From an uncultured Prevotellaceae bacterium (lineage in GTDB: Bacteria > Bacteroidota > Bacteroidia > Bacteroidales > Bacteroidaceae): 6,202 nucleotides of DNA. The stretch's first letter is position 1, and each line of letters starts with the position of its first letter. Made by a program: the position numbers and the translations under genes. Below the pieces are notes generated by a model. That model searched no databases. It saw only the letters and a program-made list of their open reading frames with translations, and had not been told where the DNA came from. The stretch covers positions 1-6,202 of the forward strand of contig CAMNHM010000152.1 in assembly GCA_946539475.1 (NCBI GenBank), given 5' to 3'. Of this stretch, positions 1-5,016 are shown in pieces.

Positions 1-2
1 TG

Positions 3-86
3 ATAGACATGGGCGACATGAATGGCGACGCGAAGACCACCATCACCGATGCCGTTCTGATCGTGGATAAGATCCTGAACAAGTAA
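3..86 (+). CDS. C-terminal end of a protein with a dockerin-like calcium-binding tail (partial)
   Basis: Only the last 27 codons are in the window, with a TAA stop at 84-86; the start lies upstream. The visible tail contains DMNGDAKTTITD followed by a hydrophobic helix (AVLIVDKIL). This matches the type I dockerin half-repeat, a 12-residue EF-hand-like loop with acidic or Asn residues at loop positions 1, 3, 5 and 12 (D, N, D, D), followed by a helix. In Bacteroidota such tails end many large secreted or surface proteins, and they do not by themselves imply a cellulosome. The catalytic or binding part of this protein is outside the window, so its function cannot be stated. A perfect hairpin terminator follows 27 bases after the stop, which supports this as a genuine gene end. 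The alternative is chance similarity of a short peptide, but spacing and residue pattern fit well. Confidence 0.75.
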   Translation: MDMGDMNGDAKTTITDAVLIVDKILNK

Positions 87-113
87 TAGCCACGCAACAT
101 CGGAAAAACAGGC

Positions 114-160
114 GGGTGACAGGCCACGTGTATAAATCGTTGGCCTGTCACCCCTTTTTT
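114..160 (+). terminator. Rho-independent terminator, probably bidirectional
   Basis: A perfect 13-bp stem (114-126 pairing with 141-153) encloses a 14-base loop and is followed by CTTTTTT (154-160). It lies just after the dockerin-tailed gene and would end its transcript. On the opposite strand the same stem is followed, after a few bases, by a run of five T (complement of 104-108). It may therefore also stop the folE operon arriving from the right, about 100 bases past the folE stop. No other terminator is visible for that operon, and nothing else is recognisable in 161-263. Confidence 0.9.
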
Positions 161-263
161 GGAAAACCTGAATAAGCCATCAAACATCCTCTCCTGCTCG
201 AAAGAGGCTACCTGCAGGCAAGCTCGCTCGGTAATGAACGTGGGTGGGAATGGCCAGTGAAAA

Positions 264-842
264 TCAGTGGGAGATGAGGTTCATAAACTCCTGGCGAGTT
301 TTGGCCTGGTTGAAGGCGCCGCTGAAATCGCTCGTCGTCGTCACCGAGTTCTGTTTCTCCACGCCTCGCATCTGCATGCACATGTGACGGGCCTCGACGA
401 CTACCATCACGCCTAGCGGATGGAGGGTCTGCTCGATGCACTCCTTGATCTGCAGCGTCATGCGCTCCTGCACCTGCAGGCGATGGCTGAAGATGTCGAC
501 TACGCGGGCTATCTTCGAGAGGCCCGTGATGTAGCCGTTGGGGATATAGGCCACATGCACCTTTCCGTAGAAGGGCAGCATGTGGTGCTCGCAGAGGGAG
601 AAGAAGTCGATGTCCTTTACGATGACCATCTGCGAGTAGTCCTCCCGGAAGAGTGCGTCGGTGAGCACCTTGTGGGCGTCCATCTCGTAGCCTCGGGTGA
701 GCACCTGCATGGCCTTCGCCACGCGCATGGGAGTCTTCAGCAGTCCCTCGCGCTCAGGGTCTTCGCCCAGGAGGGTGAGTATTTGTTTGTAATGTTCTGA
801 CAGTTCGGCGAGTCCCTCGCGGAATTCTGTTTCTGGCTTCAT
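264..842 (-). CDS. folE: GTP cyclohydrolase I (FolE)
   Basis: This enzyme converts GTP to 7,8-dihydroneopterin triphosphate plus formate, the first step of tetrahydrofolate/pterin synthesis, in the cytoplasm as a homodecamer. The 192-residue protein is complete and near the usual family length of about 190-220. The family signature [10 protein letters not shown] lies at residues 82-91, and MCMQMRGV at 154-161. The zinc ligands are expected to be Cys84, His87 and Cys155, all present, and the motif histidine His86 is intact. The N-terminal [12 protein letters not shown] (33-44) and the C-terminal region after [12 protein letters not shown] are also typical. The ATG at 842 begins 21 bases after the stop of the SPOR gene, so it is probably the last gene of the tpiA operon. 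No Shine-Dalgarno sequence is evident, as is usual in Bacteroidota. No oddities were seen. Confidence 0.97.
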   Translation of the reverse strand: MKPETEFREGLAELSEHYKQILTLLGEDPEREGLLKTPMRVAKAMQVLTRGYEMDAHKVLTDALFREDYSQMVIVKDIDFFSLCEHHMLPFYGKVHVAYIPNGYITGLSKIARVVDIFSHRLQVQERMTLQIKECIEQTLHPLGVMVVVEARHMCMQMRGVEKQNSVTTTSDFSGAFNQAKTRQEFMNLISH

Positions 843-863
843 GATTTGTTGTCGTTAAGCGTA

Positions 864-1529
864 TTAATAGGGCAGGAAGACTTGTCCGCGTACGAGCGTG
901 GCGGTGTCGTAGCCCATGCGCACCACCTCGTTGTAGACTTCCCGTGCCTCGGCGATGGTGGCGAAGTCGCCCAGTCGGCAGGTCCACCGCGGGGAGTAGA
1001 ACTTCACGTAGACCTTATGTGCGGGGAAGAGTGTGCGCAGGGTAGCACCGATCTGGTCGGCACGGGTATGGTCGGCCCGCGTCTTGCCGCCCACGAACAC
1101 CTGTATGCGGTAGCCTGTTGCCTTCCTCACGCGCCGGGGCTGCTGCACGATGGCAACGGAGTCGGCTGACGCCTCGCGTACGGTGGTGGGGTGGTTCTCC
1201 TGTCCGTTGTTGCGGCCCGTCTGTCGGTCGTTATCGTGCGCGGGGGTGTTTTCGCGCGTGGTAGCAGTCTGTCGATCGTGGTGTCCAGCCTGTGTCGCGG
1301 CCTGTGTCGTCCGTTGTGGCTGTCGCTCGGGCTTCTTGCCGTTCACCAGCTCCTCTATCGAGGCATCCTGGTAGATTTTTACGCGAGCGCCGCCCTCGAG
1401 CTCTTTCTGCACACGCTGTGTGAAGGTCTGCGCGCCGAGGGGCAAAAGGGCAAAAAGGCAAAGAGGCAAAAAGACGCAGAGCCTCTTCACCCATAGTGTT
1501 GACTTTGGTTTGATATGCGTTTTCTTCAT
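864..1529 (-). CDS. Secreted SPOR-domain protein
   Basis: The 221-residue protein has three parts. An N-terminal signal peptide has basic residues within 1-16, a hydrophobic core at about 17-32, and a probable cleavage after Ala33 (GAQ). A low-complexity, polar Q/T/R/N/H-rich linker runs from about 66 to 125. A C-terminal SPOR domain covers about 138-217, beginning GYRIQVFVGG and including the RLGDF and EAREVYNEV segments typical of the family. SPOR domains bind denuded peptidoglycan glycan strands at division sites, so the mature protein is inferred to be periplasmic and wall-associated. Its specific role is unknown. There is no lipobox at the cleavage site. It sits between tpiA (77-base gap) and folE (21-base gap) on the same strand. 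The signal-peptide core is encoded by an imperfect 8-bp tandem repeat. The ATG at 1529 is chosen because it directly precedes the signal peptide. Confidence 0.9.
   Translation of the reverse strand: MKKTHIKPKSTLWVKRLCVFLPLCLFALLPLGAQTFTQRVQKELEGGARVKIYQDASIEELVNGKKPERQPQRTTQAATQAGHHDRQTATTRENTPAHDNDRQTGRNNGQENHPTTVREASADSVAIVQQPRRVRKATGYRIQVFVGGKTRADHTRADQIGATLRTLFPAHKVYVKFYSPRWTCRLGDFATIAEAREVYNEVVRMGYDTATLVRGQVFLPY
1441..1472 (-). repeat. Imperfect 8-bp tandem repeat, four units, inside a signal-peptide coding region
   Basis: On the plus strand four consecutive octamers read GGCAAAAG, GGCAAAAA, GGCAAAGA and GGCAAAAA. On the coding strand they encode Phe/Leu/Cys/Ala of the SPOR protein's signal-peptide core (about residues 20-31). 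Because 8 is not a multiple of 3, gain or loss of one unit would shift the frame. The units differ by one or two bases, which should reduce slippage. Confidence 0.8.
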
Positions 1530-1606
1530 CTTCTTACTTCTTTACCTTTCTGCTTTTAGGATGATCATTCTTGTTTTTTGAAATTCTCTGCAAGTTCAGC
1601 TTGCAC

Positions 1607-2368
1607 TTACTTCTTCCAGGCGTCGATGATGCCCTTGAAGTCGGCTGCCTTTAGCGATGCGCCTCCGATGAGTCCGCCGTCGATGTCGAGCTTTGCGAAG
1701 AGCTCGGGAGCGTTCGATGCCTTGCACGATCCGCCATAGAGGATGGTGGTGTCGTCGGCAACAGCCTGTCCGTACTTCTCGGCGATGATGGAGCGGATGT
1801 AGGCATGGATCTCCTCGGCCTGCTCAGCGGTAGCTGTCTTGCCGGTGCCGATGGCCCAGATGGGCTCGTAGGCGATGACGATCTTGCGGAAGTCGTCCTC
1901 GCTGAGGTTGAAGACGCTGCCCTCCAGCTCGGCCTTGACGACCTCGTTCTGCTTGCCTGCCTCGCGCTCTTCGAGGCTCTCGCCGATGCAGAAGATGACC
2001 TTCAGGTCGTTCTTCTGAGCCAACAACACCTTCTCCCGCAGGATCTCGGGGGTCTCCTTGTAGTACTCGCGACGCTCGGAGTGGCCCAGGATGACGTACT
2101 GTGCTCCGGTGGAGCGCACCATCTCGGCGCTCACCTCTCCGGTGTAGGCACCCTTCTCCTTGTCGGCGCAGTTCTCGGCGCCCAGTCCGATGATGTTCTG
2201 ATCGAGGAACTGTGCGATGCTGGCCAGATGGATGAAGGGCGTGCAGATGACGACGCCGCAGTTGGGCTTGTCGGCCTTGAGTGTCTCGTTAAGCTCCTTT
2301 GCGAGAGCGATACCATCCTGGAGATTCATGTTCATCTTCCAGTTTCCTGCTACGATTTTCTTTCTCAT
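1607..2368 (-). CDS. tpiA: Triosephosphate isomerase
   Basis: This cytoplasmic glycolysis/gluconeogenesis enzyme interconverts dihydroxyacetone phosphate and glyceraldehyde 3-phosphate. At 253 residues it is full length for the family. The N-terminal AGNWKMN (7-13) supplies the substrate-binding Asn9 and Lys11. The signature around ILGHSERR (93-100) supplies catalytic His96, and [15 protein letters not shown] (166-180) holds catalytic Glu168 and the flexible loop 6. Phosphate-binding YGGSCK is at 211-216 and GGLIGGASL at 231-239. All key residues are intact. The ATG at 2368 shares an ATGA overlap with the TGA of the upstream membrane-protein gene, so translation is probably coupled and no separate promoter is needed. 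A short hairpin after the stop (1589-1605) lacks a T tract, which suggests the transcript continues into the SPOR gene. Confidence 0.98.
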   Translation of the reverse strand: MRKKIVAGNWKMNMNLQDGIALAKELNETLKADKPNCGVVICTPFIHLASIAQFLDQNIIGLGAENCADKEKGAYTGEVSAEMVRSTGAQYVILGHSERREYYKETPEILREKVLLAQKNDLKVIFCIGESLEEREAGKQNEVVKAELEGSVFNLSEDDFRKIVIAYEPIWAIGTGKTATAEQAEEIHAYIRSIIAEKYGQAVADDTTILYGGSCKASNAPELFAKLDIDGGLIGGASLKAADFKGIIDAWKK

Positions 2369-3720
2369 TTTTTCTGTTCTGTTTTGTTATTAATGTGGGT
2401 TGAAACTTGGTCGATTGTTGTTTCGGGGTCTTCGGGACTTTCCGTTTTCCGGGAGTCCTTCCTGCGGCGCAGCCACTTGGTCCACATCCATGTGCGGTCG
2501 GCAATGGTGAGCAGCGCCAGCGGCAGCACGAACCACAGCAGCAGCCTGAGGATCTTGCCCGGTACGGAGTCTTGCGGCAGCTGCCCCATCGGCAGCTGCT
2601 CGAGCTCCTGCTGCGCCTCCTCGTCGCTGAGCTGCGGCAGGCGGTTGTTGCTCCACTTGCCCATCACTACTCCACCCTTCAGCAGCACCAGTCCGGGATT
2701 GCTGCGGATGATGGTCTTCAGCGTGATGCCATCGGTGGTGCAGAAGGGATATTCGGCTCCCGTGCGCTGGCTCCATGCCTGCTGCTCGCGCTCGCTGCTG
2801 GCGGTGAGGCAGTAGAAGGGGTAGTCGTGCTCCTGACTGTACTCATAGAGTTCGTTGATCAGGTCGAAGCGCGAGTCGTCGGCCTTGTCCAGATATGGAG
2901 CGACGAGCAGGAAGGTGTAGCCCTCGTCGGAGAGCACGATGTCGGTGATGTCGTCGCCCTCGCCGGTAGTGATCGAGAAGTCGTGTATGGGCGGCACGTA
3001 GCCCTCGCTCGTCTGCACCGTGCGGGAGTCGACGAAGGTCCAGGTCGAGTCGGGATAGTTGTCGAGGGTGAACTCCTGCTGGCGCCCGTCCTTCTCGAGT
3101 ATGAAGGTGGTCTCGAACTGCGGCTGTTCGGCACCCTCCGGCAGCTCCATTCCCTCGGGTATGCTCGCGCCGACATGATAGGGCCGGAAGTCGAACTGCG
3201 GCAGGTCGTAGAGGCTCCATCCGCTGATGGCGAGTATGAAGAGTATGGTGTAGTTGATGACAATCCACTGGTTCGACTTGCTGACGAAGCGGAACATGTC
3301 CATCGGCCGCCAGACGACGACACAGGCCATCGCCAGCAGGACGACATTCTTCCAGAACGTCTGCCAGTTGGTGAGCACCAATGCGTCGCCGAAGCACCCG
3401 CAGTCGCTGATGGGATTGGCCAGCGCCAGCCATAGCGTCAGCGGCGTCATCACGAGCATGATGGCCAGCACCAGTCGCGACGTCAGCCTCCGGCGGATGG
3501 CAAACAGCAGGAAGATGCCCAGCGCGAACTCCAGCGCCGCCTGTCCTACCGACAGCGCCAAGGCAGCAAACTCAGGCAGCAGGCCGCCCAGGTGCATCGC
3601 CTCGGCATAGTCCTCGATCTTGTACTGCGTGCCCAGCGGATCGACGGCCTTGACGAATCCCGAGAGGATGAACGTCAGCGCCAGCACCAGCCGACAGCAG
3701 TTGACCACCAGCCGCCTCAC
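2365..3720 (-). CDS. DoxX/MauE-like membrane protein with a periplasmic thioredoxin-like region (resembles the BT_3928 family)
   Basis: The 451-residue protein has an N-terminal membrane domain with hydrophobic helices at about 5-22, 50-75, 84-102, 124-138 and 152-170. It includes the MauE/DoxX-type motif SDCGCFGD (105-112) followed by the NWQTFWKN segment. A soluble region (about 180-385) follows, then a last helix (about 388-407) and a basic, charged tail. Residues 265-360 look like a degenerate thioredoxin fold: a strand FLLVAP, a second strand FYCLTA, and NPGLVLL with a probable cis-proline at 342. There is no CxxC where one would be expected (APYLDKA). Order and topology recall the Bacteroidota family annotated after BT_3928, usually next to tpiA; the exact function is unknown. 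A redox or electron-shuttling role is only an inference. The start is set at GTG 3720, which overlaps the upstream TGA as GTGA. The ATG at 3894 would add 58 non-conserved residues lying wholly inside the upstream gene. Confidence 0.85.
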   Translation of the reverse strand: MRRLVVNCCRLVLALTFILSGFVKAVDPLGTQYKIEDYAEAMHLGGLLPEFAALALSVGQAALEFALGIFLLFAIRRRLTSRLVLAIMLVMTPLTLWLALANPISDCGCFGDALVLTNWQTFWKNVVLLAMACVVVWRPMDMFRFVSKSNQWIVINYTILFILAISGWSLYDLPQFDFRPYHVGASIPEGMELPEGAEQPQFETTFILEKDGRQQEFTLDNYPDSTWTFVDSRTVQTSEGYVPPIHDFSITTGEGDDITDIVLSDEGYTFLLVAPYLDKADDSRFDLINELYEYSQEHDYPFYCLTASSEREQQAWSQRTGAEYPFCTTDGITLKTIIRSNPGLVLLKGGVVMGKWSNNRLPQLSDEEAQQELEQLPMGQLPQDSVPGKILRLLLWFVLPLALLTIADRTWMWTKWLRRRKDSRKTESPEDPETTIDQVSTHINNKTEQKK

Positions 3721-4268
3721 GCCTCTTCTTTGAGTTTGATCAGTCCGAAGACTGAATAGTTGATGATATCCATATAGTTTGCGTCGATGCCCTCGCTGAC
3801 GAGCGTCTGGCCTCCGAGGTCCTCCATCTCCTTCACCCGCTCCAGCTTCGTCAGGATGAGGTCGGTATAGCTGCTGACGCGCATCGAACGCCACGCCTCG
3901 TCGTAGTCGTGGTTCTTACGCTTCATCAGCGCCAGCGCCTGCTGGGCATAGTGGTCGTAGAGTGCGAGCGCCTCGTCGTTGTCGATGTCGACGCTGTCAG
4001 CAAAGCCGCGCTCCAGCTGTATGAGTCCTACGATGCCGTAGTTGACCAGTCCGATGAACTCCGGACGGATGCCCTCGCCGACGAGCGACAGCCCTGTCAC
4101 CTCGAGCTGGCGTATGCGACGTGCCTTGATGAGCAGCTGGTCGGTCAGCGACTGAGGGCGGAGGATGCGCCACGAGGCACGATAGTCGTGCAGCTTCTGG
4201 CTGAACAGCTGCCGGCACTCGCCGATGGCGGCCTCAAACTGTGCGTTTGTCTTTTCGAACTTTTCCAT
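3717..4268 (-). CDS. DUF1599 (Nmad1-type) protein with two tandem domain copies
   Basis: The 183-residue, mostly helical cytoplasmic protein has no signal peptide or membrane segment. It consists of two copies of one domain, offset by 93-94 residues. Copy 1 has HDY (27-29), WR (33-34), SLTD (40-43), LVGEGI (62-67), NY (76-77) and GLI (81-83). Copy 2 has HDY (120-122), WR (126-127), SYTD (133-136), LVSEGI (156-161), NY (170-171) and GLI (175-177). The pattern matches what I recall of DUF1599, a family of unproven activity linked computationally to nucleotide modification. The repeated charged motifs could be ligand-binding, but no reaction is assigned. The ATG at 4268 is chosen over the in-frame TTG at 4280 because the TTG lies inside a promoter -7 element. 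It is the first gene of the operon and overlaps the next by 4 bases. Confidence 0.85.
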   Translation of the reverse strand: MEKFEKTNAQFEAAIGECRQLFSQKLHDYRASWRILRPQSLTDQLLIKARRIRQLEVTGLSLVGEGIRPEFIGLVNYGIVGLIQLERGFADSVDIDNDEALALYDHYAQQALALMKRKNHDYDEAWRSMRVSSYTDLILTKLERVKEMEDLGGQTLVSEGIDANYMDIINYSVFGLIKLKEEA

Positions 4269-4277
4269 ATCAGGGTG

Positions 4278-4285
4278 CAAAGTTA
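4278..4285 (-). promoter_or_regulatory. Bacteroidota-type -7 promoter element for the DUF1599-tpiA-folE operon
   Basis: On the minus strand this reads TAACTTTG (followed by C), a full match to the Bacteroidota consensus TAnnTTTG. No convincing TTTG-type -33 element is seen at the expected distance. With normal -7 spacing the transcript would start about 6 bases before the ATG at 4268, an extremely short leader. Two other promoters in the window share the longer core TGTAMCTTTGC or a close variant. Confidence 0.7.
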
Positions 4286-4305
4286 CACATTTTAATTGAA
4301 ATCAC

Positions 4306-4347
4306 CGGCCCTTGGCATCGAAAAAAACACTTCAAGGCCCGTTTTTT
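4306..4347 (+). terminator. Terminator-like hairpin oriented on the plus strand
   Basis: The arms 4306-4314 and 4333-4341 form a 9-bp stem with one internal C-C mismatch and an 18-base loop, followed directly by six T (4342-4347). No plus-strand gene precedes it, so it would act on antisense or stray transcripts. On the minus strand no T run follows, so it does not obviously end the lipoprotein transcript. Confidence 0.4.
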
Positions 4348-4350
4348 GAC

Positions 4351-4375
4351 CTCTCGCCCTCAGCAAGGGCGGGGG
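4351..4375. repeat. Short GC-rich inverted repeat
   Basis: The core CGCCCT/AGGGCG (4355-4360 and 4366-4371) is perfect around a 5-base loop and extends to about 10 pairs with two G-T wobbles. Neither strand shows a following T tract. It may be structural or a remnant of a dispersed GC-rich palindromic repeat. Confidence 0.5.
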
Positions 4376-4385
4376 AAGACAGCAT

Positions 4386-4543
4386 GTAACGACTCAGTTG
4401 TCGATACTAGATAGAAACAAATGAGCACAAATCGCGGAAAACTATTCTTTGTCGTGCGAATAGTGTGAATGGCAGGAAGCCGAATACTTTATCTTAATTA
4501 GTGCCAATTAGTTTCTATTTCCACATGACTGAGCAGTAACGAC
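4386..4543. mobile_element. MITE-like inverted-repeat element flanked by an 8-bp direct repeat
   Basis: The 8-mer GTAACGAC occurs at 4386-4393 and again at 4536-4543. Between the copies lie inverted arms. CTCAGT (4393-4398) pairs with ACTGAG (4528-4533), and 4412-4428 matches the reverse complement of 4501-4517 at 14 of 17 positions (TAGAAAC...GCAC against GTGC...GTTTCTA). The middle holds a perfect 7-bp hairpin, ACTATTC/GAATAGT (4441-4447 and 4458-4464). The right half includes a near direct repeat, AATTAGTGCC then AATTAGTTTC (4497-4516). No open reading frame of note is present, and the segment is more AT-rich than its surroundings. This resembles a non-autonomous transposable element with target-site duplication. 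Against it, the inverted arms start at unequal distances from the two direct-repeat copies. A structured 3' region of the lipoprotein mRNA is an alternative. Confidence 0.45.
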
Positions 4544-4547
4544 AGCG

Positions 4548-4919
4548 TCACTTGCCCTCCGTACGCCTTAGGAAGAACTTCACCTTGTGGGCCAGCGACT
4601 CGAACTGCACATGCAGCGAATCGCGGCGCGCACGAAGCGCGTTCAGCTGCTGCACCTCCGGCGACCGCTCGTCCATCTGCGCGCTGTGGCTCATCACCCA
4701 GGCGTGAAGCTCGTCGTGCTCACGCTGCGCAATGGTCAGCAGGCTGTCCGTTAGCGCCAGCTCCTGACGGGCACTCTCCAGCTCCGTCTGCTGCTTCTCC
4801 TTCAACGCCTCACGCCGCTCGCCAATCTCCTGGCGCAGCGCCTCGTTCTCTCTCTTCAGACTGCTCGTGCAGGCCGTCATCAACGCCACGCAGAGCACTA
4901 ATAATGTTGTTCGTTTCAT
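4548..4919 (-). CDS. Small coiled-coil lipoprotein of unknown function
   Basis: The 123-residue protein begins with a lipoprotein-type signal (MKRTTLLVLCVALMTAC) whose probable lipidated residue is Cys17. Met at -3 is less usual than Leu, so lipidation is likely but not certain. Residues 18-55 are strongly charged and heptad-like (KRENEALRQEIGERREALKE), indicating a coiled coil. The rest stays helical and charged (to about residue 110) before a basic end (KVKFFLRRTEGK). No catalytic motif is visible. I do not recognise the family; a periplasmic membrane-anchored spacer or adaptor would fit. It is transcribed on its own from the promoter at 4930-4937, divergently from the tRNA nucleotidyltransferase. 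Its stop lies 4 bases from the MITE-like element. The ATG at 4919 immediately precedes the signal sequence. Confidence 0.8.
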   Translation of the reverse strand: MKRTTLLVLCVALMTACTSSLKRENEALRQEIGERREALKEKQQTELESARQELALTDSLLTIAQREHDELHAWVMSHSAQMDERSPEVQQLNALRARRDSLHVQFESLAHKVKFFLRRTEGK

Positions 4920-4929
4920 ATTTTGATGG

Positions 4930-4937
4930 CAAAGTTA
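4930..4937 (-). promoter_or_regulatory. Bacteroidota-type -7 element for the lipoprotein gene
   Basis: The minus strand reads a T7 run, then G, then TAACTTTG, then C, matching TAnnTTTG exactly. It lies 10 bases before the ATG at 4919, so the predicted leader is only about 7 bases. The -33 region would fall in the 4947-4974 tandem repeat, and no clear TTTG is seen there. Confidence 0.75.
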
Positions 4938-4946
4938 CAAAAAAAT

Positions 4947-4974
4947 CCTAACTCCTAACTCCTAACTCCTAACT
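4947..4974. repeat. Perfect 7-bp tandem repeat, four copies, between divergent promoters
   Basis: CCTAACT is repeated four times without error, with no extra full unit on either side. The tract fills most of the 43 bases between the two divergent -7 elements (4930-4937 and 4981-4988) and covers both expected -33 regions. Confidence 0.95.
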
Positions 4975-4980
4975 TTTTTG

Positions 4981-4988
4981 TACCTTTG
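4981..4988 (+). promoter_or_regulatory. Bacteroidota-type -7 element for the tRNA nucleotidyltransferase gene
   Basis: A T6 run and G precede TACCTTTG, followed by CA, an exact TAnnTTTG match. The ATG at 5017 is 28 bases downstream, predicting a leader of roughly 20 bases without a Shine-Dalgarno sequence. It is a near mirror image of the lipoprotein promoter across the tandem repeat. Confidence 0.8.
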
Positions 4989-5016
4989 CACCCGATTTCC
5001 CCAAAAAGCACCGACG

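Noticed and set aside
161..263. Possible small gene or RNA between the terminator and folE
   Set aside because: It shows no convincing start, promoter motif or stable structure, only a short direct repeat (CAGTG twice near 244-260).
1589..1605. Hairpin after tpiA (TGCAAG/CTTGCA, 5-base loop) as a terminator
   Set aside because: The stem is only 6 bp and no T run follows on the minus strand, so read-through to the SPOR gene is more likely.
1805..2815. Long plus-strand open frame of 336 codons
   Set aside because: It is antisense to tpiA and the membrane-protein gene, both supported by family motifs. Its leucine/valine/acid-rich, low-complexity content is what the complement of GC-rich codons gives.
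2407..3435. Plus-strand open frame of 342 codons
   Set aside because: It is a complement shadow of the DoxX/MauE-like gene with no recognisable domain or promoter.
3721..3894. 58-residue N-terminal extension of the membrane protein from an ATG at 3894
   Set aside because: It lies entirely inside the DUF1599 gene in another frame and has a shadow-like Arg/Gln/Gly composition. The GTG overlapping the DUF1599 stop gives a clean first membrane helix.
4269..4280. TTG start giving four extra residues to the DUF1599 protein
   Set aside because: The TTG is part of the TAACTTTG promoter element, so it would lie at or before the transcript start.
4947..4974. Tandem heptamer tract as a CRISPR array
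   Set aside because: The units are 7 bp with no spacers, so it is a simple tandem repeat.
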